From Listeria grayi DSM 20601 (GTDB lineage Bacteria > Bacillota > Bacilli > Lactobacillales > Listeriaceae), in the NCBI RefSeq assembly GCF_000148995.1, contig NZ_GL538352.1, forward strand, positions 1,319,178 through 1,383,177: a DNA stretch of 64,000 bases, written 5' to 3'. This document shows positions 38,341-49,310 of the stretch, one piece after another. Made by a program: the position numbers and the translations under genes. The notes under the pieces are model-generated. The model was not told the DNA's origin, searched no databases, and saw only the letters and a program-made list of their open reading frames with translations. Within the stretch, counting starts at the first letter, position 1. Every line of letters starts with the position of its first letter.

Positions 38341-39699
38341 TTAAAGTGCTTCTTGTGCGTCAGCTTTTGCTTTTTCATCCATGTTTTTGTCAGAAGTTGC
38401 TACTTTGTTTGTTACAAGTACAAACGGTAAGTAGATGATCGTTGAGATAACGACACACAGCAACCCGACTAGAAGGGCAAGCCAGTTACCGCCAGTTCCA
38501 AGGAATGGAATCAGTGGACCTGGAGTAGTCCAAGGGACTTGATAAGCAACCGGTGGAATGATTTTTAGTGAGATGAAGAAGTAACCAACTAATGTACAAA
38601 CCGCTGGAGTGATGATGAACGGAATGAACATGATCGGGTTCAACACGATCGGAAGACCGAAAATAACTGGTTCGTTGATGTTGAATAACCCTGGTGCGAT
38701 CGATAGTTTAGCGATATCACGATACTCAGCTCGGCGAGAAGCGATCAAGATCGCGATCAATAGACCAAGTGTCATACCAGATCCACCGTAGTTTGCAAAT
38801 CCGTCATTCAGGCCAGCCCATGTTGCTGGGTAAGGAGCTCCCCAAGCAGAACCATGTTTTGCTACATAAGAAAGGTTAGCTAAGTTTGGTTCGGTGAAAA
38901 TACTGTCGCGGATAGCTGCAACTGTATTTGGTCCGTGGATACCAAGAACCCATAGTAAGTTGGAAACAAGTCCGATAATGATAACAGATACAATGTTTGT
39001 ACCCATATCTTTAAGTGGTGATTGGATTACAGTATAAACAAGGTCATTGATACCTTTAGGTGCTACTAATGTGATTACGTAGTTCAAGATGGAGAACAAT
39101 ACCATGATGATAACTACTGGGATCAATACTTTGAAAGAACGAGATACTGCTGGAGGAACTTGTTCCGGCATTCTGATCGTCAATCGTTCGTTTCGAGCTA
39201 GACGGGAGAAAACTTCCCCAGTGATAACGCCGACAATGATTGCTACGAAAAGCCCTTGAGCTCCCAAGAATTTTGTAGTGACGAATGCTTGGTTGTCGAT
39301 CATTTGGTATGGTGTATAGACGATAAAGAACGCACCGATCGAGGTCAACCCACAGAGGAGTTCGTCTTGTTTAAAGAACAATGCTAAGTTACGGGCTACT
39401 AAGTAAACGACTAAGATCGCCATTATGTTTGTGGAACCCTGCAATACTGGTGCAAAAACAACCTGTGCACTAGCTAAGTGCGGGAAAAGTTTACCTAAGA
39501 ATAAGATCTTAGCGATAAATCCGTCTGGTGAAAGGACTGCGAAGTTGATTAGCGTGATAATGGAACCAGCCATAATTAATGGAAAAACTAGAATAAATGC
39601 GTCACGAATTGCTGCAATATGGCGCTGTGAATTAAGCTTGTTCGCTACAGGAACAAGTGCGCGTTCCATACCACTTTCAAATTTGGACATGATACTCAT
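38341..39699 (-). CDS. PTS cellobiose-type EIIC permease
   Basis: Membrane component of a lactose/cellobiose PTS, taking up and phosphorylating a beta-glucoside. 452 residues, about ten hydrophobic segments, with the N-terminal MSKFESGMERALVPVANKLN and the conserved FNINEPVIFGLPIVLNP motif of EIIC-Cel. ATG after GGGAGG. 21 bp upstream of the ROK gene. No EIIB or EIIA domain is fused. Confidence 0.95.
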   Translation of the reverse strand: MSIMSKFESGMERALVPVANKLNSQRHIAAIRDAFILVFPLIMAGSIITLINFAVLSPDGFIAKILFLGKLFPHLASAQVVFAPVLQGSTNIMAILVVYLVARNLALFFKQDELLCGLTSIGAFFIVYTPYQMIDNQAFVTTKFLGAQGLFVAIIVGVITGEVFSRLARNERLTIRMPEQVPPAVSRSFKVLIPVVIIMVLFSILNYVITLVAPKGINDLVYTVIQSPLKDMGTNIVSVIIIGLVSNLLWVLGIHGPNTVAAIRDSIFTEPNLANLSYVAKHGSAWGAPYPATWAGLNDGFANYGGSGMTLGLLIAILIASRRAEYRDIAKLSIAPGLFNINEPVIFGLPIVLNPIMFIPFIITPAVCTLVGYFFISLKIIPPVAYQVPWTTPGPLIPFLGTGGNWLALLVGLLCVVISTIIYLPFVLVTNKVATSDKNMDEKAKADAQEAL

Positions 39700-39733
39700 A
39701 TTTGGAACCTCCCAATTTTTAATATTTGTTTAA

Positions 39734-39746
39734 CGCTTATTAAGCG
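39734..39746. promoter_or_regulatory. Palindrome at the EIIC promoter, candidate RpiR operator
   Basis: CGCTTATTAAGCG, a perfect 6+1+6 palindrome. It abuts a minus-strand -10-like TATACC (complement of 39746-39751), so it would cover the start of transcription of the EIIC-ROK-EIIA operon. Confidence 0.55.
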
Positions 39747-39790
39747 GTATAACCTTGATTGTGAAACTCAATAGCAAGAAAGCCATGATT

Positions 39791-39804
39791 TGCAGACGCT
39801 TACA
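39791..39804. promoter_or_regulatory. Candidate cre site upstream of EIIC
   Basis: TGCAGACGCTTACA differs at two positions from the CcpA consensus TGWAANCGNTNWCA. It lies about 90 bp upstream of the EIIC start, between bgl and EIIC. Confidence 0.5.
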
Positions 39805-39833
39805 TTTGGTAGATCAGAGGATAGATTCCCTTT

Positions 39834-41303
<1,470 letters not shown>

Positions 41304-41309
41304 TTATAA

Positions 41310-41323
41310 TGTAAACGTTTTCG
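41310..41323. promoter_or_regulatory. Candidate cre site upstream of the beta-glucosidase gene
   Basis: TGTAAACGTTTTCG matches the CcpA consensus except the last base. It overlaps the AT-rich promoter region about 40-50 bp upstream of the start, implying catabolite repression. Confidence 0.65.
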
Positions 41324-41385
41324 GCGGAAAAATAAATACTTTTCTCGTTTTTGGTCATTGTTTCAGGTTAATGGTAAAAGTTTCA

Positions 41386-41410
41386 GTATTGAAACGTGCT
41401 GTTTCAATAC
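41386..41410. repeat. Perfect inverted repeat next to the ABC-F leader promoter
   Basis: GTATTGAAAC (41386-41395), GTGCT, GTTTCAATAC (41401-41410). It ends 3 bp before the -35 TTGACA at 41414 and is about 110 bp upstream of the divergent beta-glucosidase gene. Operator-like; the reader is unknown. Confidence 0.7.
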
Positions 41411-41413
41411 AGT

Positions 41414-41442
41414 TTGACAAGCTTTTTGAGATATTATATTCT
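41414..41442 (+). promoter_or_regulatory. Promoter of the ABC-F leader
   Basis: -35 TTGACA (41414-41419), 17-bp spacer, -10 TATTCT (41437-41442). It gives a leader RNA starting near 41449. Confidence 0.75.
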
Positions 41443-41476
41443 ATAGGTAATAAATCAAAAAGGTGGTGAAGAAACA

Positions 41477-41629
41477 ATGCTTTTTACAATTGCGCGTTCT
41501 AATTTAATGACATTCTTATATTTTGTTCGTGCAATTATTTCCACTATTTTCGTTCAAGGGATCAGTCTGTCCTTTTTTAAACAAACGAATAGTCGAAAAA
41601 GAAGCATTGAATCTACCACAACGGTATAA
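41477..41629 (+). CDS. 50-residue leader ORF before the ABC-F gene
   Basis: Short ORF of 50 codons starting MLFTIARSNLMTFLYFVRAI, with a hydrophobic N-terminal half and a polar, basic C-terminal half ending ESTTTV. It has a ribosome site (AAAAAGGTGG, 14-19 nt before the ATG) and lies about 30 nt after the predicted transcription start. The stop at 41627-41629 is 12 bp before an intrinsic terminator stem, and the ABC-F gene starts about 100 bp beyond. I read it as a regulatory leader peptide; a small membrane peptide with its own function is the alternative. Confidence 0.6.
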   Translation: MLFTIARSNLMTFLYFVRAIISTIFVQGISLSFFKQTNSRKRSIESTTTV

Positions 41630-41641
41630 GTATACAGGTTG

Positions 41642-41674
41642 GAGCGATAGACGTGCTGTCTGTCGCTCTTTTTT
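41642..41674 (+). terminator. Leader terminator/attenuator before the ABC-F gene
   Basis: Stem GAGCGATAGAC/GTCTGTCGCTC (one T-G pair) with loop GTGCT and six Ts, between the leader ORF and the ABC-F gene. The 3'-arm word GTCTGTC also occurs in the leader ORF at 41565-41571 and could pair with the 5' arm (GATAGAC, 41646-41652) to prevent termination. Confidence 0.85.
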
Positions 41675-41677
41675 AAT

Positions 41678-41693
41678 TGTTTCACGTGAAACA
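41678..41693. other. parS: parS site, perfect
   Basis: TGTTTCACGTGAAACA immediately after the leader terminator and 40 bp before the ABC-F start. Confidence 0.95.
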
Positions 41694-41732
41694 ATAGATG
41701 ATTTGCTTATTGTTCTCAAGGAGGAAATAAAA

Positions 41733-43355
41733 ATGATAATTGCAAGTTTACAAAATGTAAATAAAAGCTTCGTAGGAAATAAAATATTGGAAGACGTTTC
41801 ACTACAAATAGAAGAAGGCGAAAAAATAGGCTTTATTGGTCGGAACGGAGAAGGAAAGAGCACGTTGCTCAAGATACTGGCGGGCATTGAGCCAGTAGAT
41901 AGCGGTACAGTAGCCACGAAAAAGAACAGTGTGATCGGACTTTTGGAGCAGATCCCTCAATCACAGGAAAATGAAAGTGTGATCGACTATGCCAAAAAAG
42001 GTTTTGAAGGGCTTAACGTGATCGAGCAGGATTTGCGCTTGCTGGAGCAACGGATGGCAGAAGATCTTTCGGAAAAATTATTACAGCAATATGGGGAAAA
42101 ATTAGCGTTGTTTGCGGATAACGGCGGTTACGAAATGGAAAGTATGATCCAGAAAGTTGCAACAGGTTTAGGGATTCCGCATTTATTGGAAAGACCGTTC
42201 AACTCACTAAGCGGCGGGGAGAAGACGAAGGCGGCTCTCATGCGTTTGCTTGTACAACCTAAAGATCTGCTATTACTGGATGAGCCAACGAATCACTTGG
42301 ATCTAGGCGCTTTAGAATGGCTGGCTGTTTATCTGAAGAATTATCGCGGCAGTATTGTTTTGATTTCACATGACCGTTACTTTTTAGATGAAGTAGCAGA
42401 AAAAATCGTGGAATTGGAAAATCAGGAGTTATTTATTTACTATACGGATTACAGTGGATATTTGAAAGAACGAGAAGAGCGACTGCTGTTGGAATTTCAA
42501 AATTATAAAGATCAACAGAAGAAAATCAAGAAAATGGAACAAGCGATCAAGCAGCTTCGCGAGTGGGCATTGCAAGCAAATCCACCAAGCGACTCGTTGT
42601 TTCGCCGGGCAAAAAACATGGAAAAGGCGTTAGCTAGAATGAAGCGCGTCAAAAAACCGATTTTAGAACAGAAACAGATGGGATTGCATTTTGAGCAGGC
42701 AGAACGAAGTGGGACAGAAGTCATCGTATTAAAAAATGCAGCAAAAGTTTTTACCGACAAACCGCTCTGGGAGAATGTCGATCTGCAGATCAGGCAGGGA
42801 GAGCGTGTAGCTATTTTAGGTGAAAACGGCGCAGGGAAATCGACCTTAGTAAAAATCATGCTTGGCGCGGAAAAAGTGTCGGAAGGAGAGTGTTTGCTTG
42901 GGACGAATGTCAAAGCAGCCTATCTCAGCCAGCAAATGGAGGAATTGGATGAAGAGAATACCGTTTTAGAGACTTTCCGTGATAAAGTTTATGTGACAGA
43001 AGGAGAAGCAAGACACTTGCTGGCAAATTTCTTGTTCTATGGCGAAACCGTTTTTAGGCCAGTAAGTCAATTAAGTGGCGGCGAAAAAATGCGGTTGCGG
43101 CTAGCGCAATTTATCCATCGCGAGGTAAACACATTGGTTTTAGACGAACCCACGAACCACCTGGATATTGCCTCAAAAGAGGTTTTAGAAGAAGCGCTAC
43201 AAAAGTTCCCGGGTACGATCATCACGATCTCGCATGACCGTTATTTTGTCGATCAACTATGCAGTCGTGTGCTGTGGATGGAGAATCAACAAGTAGTCAG
43301 TTATGAAGGCAACTACACCTATGCACATTTTAAACGAAAAGAAACAAATAAATGA
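41733..43355 (+). CDS. ABC-F family ATPase (ribosome-acting, possible antibiotic resistance)
   Basis: Two ABC ATPase domains and no membrane segment, 540 residues. First Walker A GRNGEGKST, signature LSGGEKTKAAL, Walker B LLLLDEPTNHLD; second GENGAGKST, LSGGEKMRLRL, TLVLDEPTNHLD. The interdomain linker (about 245-310) is Lys/Arg-rich, with FRRAKNMEKALARM. ABC-F proteins act on the ribosome; some displace bound antibiotics and others aid translation, and I cannot assign the subgroup. ATG 41733 follows CAAGGAGG; the longer upstream frame covers the terminator and is not translated. It lies behind a leader ORF and terminator. Confidence 0.93.
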   Translation: MIIASLQNVNKSFVGNKILEDVSLQIEEGEKIGFIGRNGEGKSTLLKILAGIEPVDSGTVATKKNSVIGLLEQIPQSQENESVIDYAKKGFEGLNVIEQDLRLLEQRMAEDLSEKLLQQYGEKLALFADNGGYEMESMIQKVATGLGIPHLLERPFNSLSGGEKTKAALMRLLVQPKDLLLLDEPTNHLDLGALEWLAVYLKNYRGSIVLISHDRYFLDEVAEKIVELENQELFIYYTDYSGYLKEREERLLLEFQNYKDQQKKIKKMEQAIKQLREWALQANPPSDSLFRRAKNMEKALARMKRVKKPILEQKQMGLHFEQAERSGTEVIVLKNAAKVFTDKPLWENVDLQIRQGERVAILGENGAGKSTLVKIMLGAEKVSEGECLLGTNVKAAYLSQQMEELDEENTVLETFRDKVYVTEGEARHLLANFLFYGETVFRPVSQLSGGEKMRLRLAQFIHREVNTLVLDEPTNHLDIASKEVLEEALQKFPGTIITISHDRYFVDQLCSRVLWMENQQVVSYEGNYTYAHFKRKETNK

Positions 43356-43358
43356 TTG

Positions 43359-43407
43359 GAATAGCCGGATCAGAATCTGCTGAAATAGCGTTTTGATCCG
43401 GCTATTC
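43359..43407 (+). terminator. Strong hairpin after the ABC-F gene
   Basis: Fourteen-bp perfect stem GAATAGCCGGATCA/TGATCCGGCTATTC with a 21-nt loop, 3 bp past the stop. There is no clear T-run, so it may protect the 3' end or terminate weakly. Confidence 0.6.
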
Positions 43408-43436
43408 ATTGGCAGCGCTTACTTTAAAGGAATTTT

Positions 43437-43473
43437 ATTTTATTCAGAAAACGCATTTTTTTCTGAATAAAAT
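43437..43473. repeat. Fourteen-bp inverted repeat upstream of guaB
   Basis: ATTTTATTCAGAAA/TTTCTGAATAAAAT with a 9-nt loop, 17 bp before the guaB-leader -35. A very stable AT-rich dyad; operator or hairpin. Confidence 0.6.
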
Positions 43474-43489
43474 AACTATTCTGAGGTGC

Positions 43490-43519
43490 TTGACAAGCAT
43501 AACTTCCTTCTTGTAACAT
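43490..43519 (+). promoter_or_regulatory. Promoter of the guaB leader
   Basis: -35 TTGACA (43490-43495), 18-bp spacer, -10 TAACAT (43514-43519). It gives a leader of about 150 nt before the guaB ATG. Confidence 0.6.
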
Positions 43520-43570
43520 CATATCAATACCCAAGTTTCATGTAGTGAAACGAAGCCATTTAACCTATAG

Positions 43571-45142
<1,572 letters not shown>

Positions 45143-45160
45143 TAAAAAAATGTCTATATC

Positions 45161-45209
45161 AAAAACGTGCTTTCTTGCGGGTCAAATCCTCCAAGAAAGC
45201 ACGTTTTTT
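45161..45209 (+). terminator. Terminator after guaB
   Basis: Stem AAAAACGTGCTTTCTTG/CAAGAAAGCACGTTTTTT with a 14-nt loop. Confidence 0.93.
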
Positions 45210-45340
45210 CATTGTTTTATGGTAAGTAGAGGAGAATGCTTTAAAAAAACAAAATATCCCAACAAATCTCTTTCGCCTAAAAGGTTCATTTCTATGTGCA
45301 AAACCGATATACTAATAGATAGAGGAGGCGAAAAGCTCGC

Positions 45341-47122
45341 ATGATACAACAAGCACAACAAATTTTACAAAATCAATTTGGCTATGAAGATTTTCGCGAA
45401 GGACAGCAAGACGTTATTGAGAAACTCATCGACAAGCAAGACGTCCTCGCTATCATGCCGACCGGAGGCGGGAAATCGCTTTGTTATCAAATTCCTGCTT
45501 TGCTTTTTGGCGGACTTACAATCATTGTGTCGCCTTTGATCTCATTAATGAAAGATCAAGTAGATGCACTTCTTGCAGAAGGTGTCGCAGCTACTTATAT
45601 TAATAGTACATTAAACGGCCAAGAAATAGATGCAAGGCTCGAAGCCGCAGCGGCTGGAGAAATAAACATGCTATATGTCGCGCCGGAACGAATGGAAACC
45701 CCTAGTTTCAGACGCCTATTAGAACAAACTTCCATCTCATTGATGGCGGTGGATGAAGCGCACTGTATCTCCCAATGGGGACATGATTTCAGACCAAGTT
45801 ACCGCGTACTTTCCAACGTATTAGCGGAACTTCAGCCAAAACCGCCGATTATTGCGCTGACAGCTACCGCTACAGAAGACGTGGCCCGCGATATATGTAA
45901 TCAGCTCGGTATTACCTACAATAACCGAGTACAAACAGGATTTTCCCGAGAAAATCTATCTTTTCAAGTCGTAAAAGGCCAAGATAAAGATAAATATTTG
46001 CTAGATTACCTTAAGAAAAATCACGAGCAAGCTGGTATTATTTACGCATCCACTCGAAAAGAGGTGGAGCGTCTCACAGCTATTTTAAACAAAAACGGCA
46101 TCGCAGCCGGTCAATATCATGGCGGAATGTCTGATAAAGCCCGAGCGGAATACCAAGAACAATTTCTATATGATGATATTACCGTGATCGTTGCAACAAA
46201 CGCCTTTGGAATGGGTATCAACAAATCGAATGTACGCTTTGTTATCCATTATAATATACCGCGCAATATGGAAGCTTATTATCAAGAGGCGGGGCGCGCC
46301 GGACGAGATGGATTGCCAAGTGACTGTATCCTGCTTTTTGCTCCGCAAGATGCGCATATCCAGCAATTTTTGATCGATCAGTCCGAACTTAGCGAGGAAT
46401 ACAAACAAAATGAATACTTAAAACTACGCAAAATGACAGGCTACGGCTATACTGAAATCTGCCTGCAAAAATATATCGTCCAGTATTTCGGCGATGAAGC
46501 GCCGGAGTGCAAACATTGTAGCAATTGCTTAGATACAAGGGAAAGAGTAGATATCACAATCGAAGCGCAGCAGGCTTTTTCCTGTGTAAAACGAATGGGT
46601 GAACGTTTTGGTAAAGCAATGGTTGCCAAAGTTCTTACTGGCTCTCAGGATAAAAAAGTGCAGAGCTGGCGGTTCCATGAACTTAGCACATATGGTTTAA
46701 TGAAGGGCGTACCTCAAAACGAAGTGCTGCAGCTCTTAGATTATTTAACAGCAGAACGCTATCTATTAGCGACAGATGGACAATTCCCAGCGCTTCAGCT
46801 TTCAGAACTTGCCGTAGAGGTGCTTCGCGGCGAACGCGCTGTACTCCGCAAACAAGCAAGACGTGCAGAAAAAGTGAAAATGAATGTAGATGAAGAACTA
46901 TTTGATGAATTACGAACCGTCCGTCGTTCTTTGGCCTCCGAATTTCAAGTACCGCCATACATTATATTTTCTGATGATACTTTACGCGAAATGTGCCTCT
47001 ATCTTCCTAAAGACAAAGAAGCGCTACTCGATATAAAAGGTGTAGGGGAAGCAAAACTAGAGAAGTACGGCACTTATTTTTTAGAAGTTTTACAAAATGT
47101 GGAAGACAAAAGAGAGGATTGA
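45341..47122 (+). CDS. recQ: ATP-dependent DNA helicase RecQ
   Basis: 3'-5' superfamily 2 helicase for recombination and fork repair. 593 residues: motif I MPTGGGKSLCYQ, DEAH as VDEAHCISQWGHDFRP, the aromatic-rich loop, motif VI QEAGRAGRDG, the zinc site with ICLQ, ECKHC and NC, a winged-helix RQC domain and a C-terminal HRDC domain (about 510-593). ATG after AGGAGGCG. 5 bp before topB, so RecQ and Topo III are coexpressed; their joint action in decatenation is known from other systems. Confidence 0.97.
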   Translation: MIQQAQQILQNQFGYEDFREGQQDVIEKLIDKQDVLAIMPTGGGKSLCYQIPALLFGGLTIIVSPLISLMKDQVDALLAEGVAATYINSTLNGQEIDARLEAAAAGEINMLYVAPERMETPSFRRLLEQTSISLMAVDEAHCISQWGHDFRPSYRVLSNVLAELQPKPPIIALTATATEDVARDICNQLGITYNNRVQTGFSRENLSFQVVKGQDKDKYLLDYLKKNHEQAGIIYASTRKEVERLTAILNKNGIAAGQYHGGMSDKARAEYQEQFLYDDITVIVATNAFGMGINKSNVRFVIHYNIPRNMEAYYQEAGRAGRDGLPSDCILLFAPQDAHIQQFLIDQSELSEEYKQNEYLKLRKMTGYGYTEICLQKYIVQYFGDEAPECKHCSNCLDTRERVDITIEAQQAFSCVKRMGERFGKAMVAKVLTGSQDKKVQSWRFHELSTYGLMKGVPQNEVLQLLDYLTAERYLLATDGQFPALQLSELAVEVLRGERAVLRKQARRAEKVKMNVDEELFDELRTVRRSLASEFQVPPYIIFSDDTLREMCLYLPKDKEALLDIKGVGEAKLEKYGTYFLEVLQNVEDKRED

Positions 47123-47127
47123 CATAA

Positions 47128-49275
47128 ATGTCCAAGAGATTGATATTAGCAGAAAAGCCTTCGGTAGGAAAAGATATTGCTCGAGTATTAGGTGCAAACC
47201 AATCACGGAATGGCTATATCGAAGGAAATAAAGAAATCGTGACATGGGCGTTCGGTCATTTAGTAACATTAGCAGACCCAGAACGTTACGATGTTAAATA
47301 CCGCAACTGGGAACTTAACGATCTCCCGATTTTGCCGGATAGAATGAAATTAGAACCTATCAAACAAACACGCAAACAATATGAATTAGTAAAAAAATTG
47401 GCAAACCGCAATGATATTTCAGAAATCGTGATCGCCACCGATGCCGGACGAGAAGGAGAATTAGTTGCGAGATGGATTTTAGAATACGCGAAAATAAAGA
47501 AGCCTTTTAAGCGTCTGTGGATTTCGTCTGTTACAGATAAAGCCATCAAGCAAGGCTTTGCCCGTCTGCAGCCTGGCGACAGCTTCCTTCCTTTATACCG
47601 TTCTGCTATTGCCAGAGCTGAGGCCGATTGGGTCGTCGGAATCAACGCTACCAGAGCGCTAACGACAAAGTATAACGCACAACTATCGTGTGGTCGTGTT
47701 CAAACACCAACTGTCGCGATCATTGATACGCGAGAAAAAGAGATCCAAACATTCAAGCCAGTAGACTATTATAATATCAAAGCCCAAACGAACTTAGGAA
47801 GTTTCACGTGGAACAATGGACCTGTTTATGAAAAGGAAAAAGCAGAGAAATTAGTTGCTGTTCTAAAAAACAAAAAAATGGAGATTTCTGCTGTAAATGA
47901 AAAAGAAAAACGCCAATCCGCGCCAAATCTTTATGATCTAACAGAATTACAGCGTGACGCAAATAAGCGCTTTGATTTTTCAGCAAAAGAGACACTTACG
48001 ATCATGCAGGGATTATATGAAAAACATAAAGTGCTGACCTATCCGCGAACCGATTCACGCTACTTATCTGCGGATATCGTACCTACGCTAAAAGAAAGAT
48101 TGGAAGCTGTGGAGCACGGTGACTATGCGAAGTTCGCAAAAGCGATCCGCAGCAAGCCGATCAAAGCATCTAAATCATTTGTAGACGATAGTAAAGTGAG
48201 CGATCACCATGCAATTATCCCGACTGAAGAACCCGTATACTGGAGTGAGTTTAACGATCGAGAAAAGAAAATATATGATTTGGTCGTGAGACGGTTCCTA
48301 GCGGTTCTTTCTGCTCCATATGTGTATATGGAGCAGAAAATCGAAGCCAAGATCGACAAGGAAATCTTTCAGCTGAAAGAAATCAGTGTGAAGCAGCTTG
48401 GCTGGAAAGCAGTATATGGGGAAGACTCCCGCAGACAGGAATCTCAAAAAATAGCAATAGGCAGTGCGATCACGCTACAATCATTGCTGCTGGAAACCGG
48501 TAAAACGAAGCCGACAGCTCGTTTCAATGAAGCGACATTGTTAAGCGCTATGGAAAACCCAACTAAGTATATGGAAAGCACCAATAAAGAATTAGCAAAG
48601 ACATTAGATAACGCCGGAGGACTGGGAACAGTTGCCACAAGGGCGGATATCATTGAAAAATTATTCAATAGTTTCTTGATTGAAAAACGAGGTAAGGAAA
48701 TATTTCTTACTTCTAAGGGCAAACAATTGTTAGAATTAGTGCCGAATGAGCTAAAGTCGCCGATTTTAACTGCTAAATGGGAGCAAAAGTTATCCAAAAT
48801 AGCAGCTGGTGACCTGGATTATCGTGTTTTTGTCGGCGAAATGCGAGAATATGCGCAAAAAGCAGTGACGGAAATCAAACAAAATGACAAAAATTTTAAA
48901 CATGATAATATTACGTCGACTAAATGTCCGAATTGCGGGAAGCTGATGTTAAAAGTGAAGGGCAAACGAGGAACGATGCTCGTATGTCAGGATAGAGATT
49001 GTAATACAAGAGAATCAGTTTCTCGGACTACTAATGCAAGATGCCCTAATTGCCATAAGAAGATGGAGCTGCGCGGCGAAGGGGAAAATCAAATTTTCAC
49101 ATGTGTGTGTGGACATCGCGAGAAGCTATCCGTCTTCAAGAAACGCAAAGATAAAGACAAAAATAAGAATGTGTCGAAAAAAGAAGTCAATAACTATCTA
49201 AAGAAACAAGACAATGATGAATTTACTAATAACCCAATGGCAGAAGCGCTTAAAAAGTTGAAATTAGATAAATAA
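47128..49275 (+). CDS. topB: DNA topoisomerase III
   Basis: Type IA topoisomerase of 715 residues. TOPRIM at the N-terminus (LILAEKPSVGKDIARVLG; ATDAGREGEL), active Tyr in LTYPRTDSRYLS near residue 310, and C-terminal zinc ribbons (CPNCGKLML, CQDRDCN, CPNCHKKM, CVCG), then a Lys-rich tail. It is coupled to recQ. A degenerate parS-like sequence lies inside at 47800-47815. Confidence 0.97.
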   Translation: MSKRLILAEKPSVGKDIARVLGANQSRNGYIEGNKEIVTWAFGHLVTLADPERYDVKYRNWELNDLPILPDRMKLEPIKQTRKQYELVKKLANRNDISEIVIATDAGREGELVARWILEYAKIKKPFKRLWISSVTDKAIKQGFARLQPGDSFLPLYRSAIARAEADWVVGINATRALTTKYNAQLSCGRVQTPTVAIIDTREKEIQTFKPVDYYNIKAQTNLGSFTWNNGPVYEKEKAEKLVAVLKNKKMEISAVNEKEKRQSAPNLYDLTELQRDANKRFDFSAKETLTIMQGLYEKHKVLTYPRTDSRYLSADIVPTLKERLEAVEHGDYAKFAKAIRSKPIKASKSFVDDSKVSDHHAIIPTEEPVYWSEFNDREKKIYDLVVRRFLAVLSAPYVYMEQKIEAKIDKEIFQLKEISVKQLGWKAVYGEDSRRQESQKIAIGSAITLQSLLLETGKTKPTARFNEATLLSAMENPTKYMESTNKELAKTLDNAGGLGTVATRADIIEKLFNSFLIEKRGKEIFLTSKGKQLLELVPNELKSPILTAKWEQKLSKIAAGDLDYRVFVGEMREYAQKAVTEIKQNDKNFKHDNITSTKCPNCGKLMLKVKGKRGTMLVCQDRDCNTRESVSRTTNARCPNCHKKMELRGEGENQIFTCVCGHREKLSVFKKRKDKDKNKNVSKKEVNNYLKKQDNDEFTNNPMAEALKKLKLDK
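47800..47815. other. parS: Degenerate parS inside topB
   Basis: AGTTTCACGTGGAACA, two mismatches from the parS consensus. Weak or inactive site; it could be chance plus codon use. Confidence 0.35.
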
Positions 49276-49294
49276 CCTAATGGAATCAAAGGAG

Positions 49295-49310
49295 TGTTTC
49301 ACGTGAAACA
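49295..49310. other. parS: parS site overlapping the start codon of the hydrolase gene
   Basis: Perfect TGTTTCACGTGAAACA. It directly follows the GGAG ribosome site, and the GTG at its centre (49303-49305) is the best start codon for the next gene. Confidence 0.95.

Noticed and set aside
41516-41917. 133-codon minus-strand ORF over the ABC-F leader
   Set aside because: Runs antisense through the terminator and the ABC-F Walker A region; no ribosome site.
43539-43556. GTTTCA..TGAAAC dyad resembling parS
   Set aside because: The centre TGTAG replaces the CG core and the spacing differs; it is a small RNA hairpin in the guaB leader, not a ParB site.
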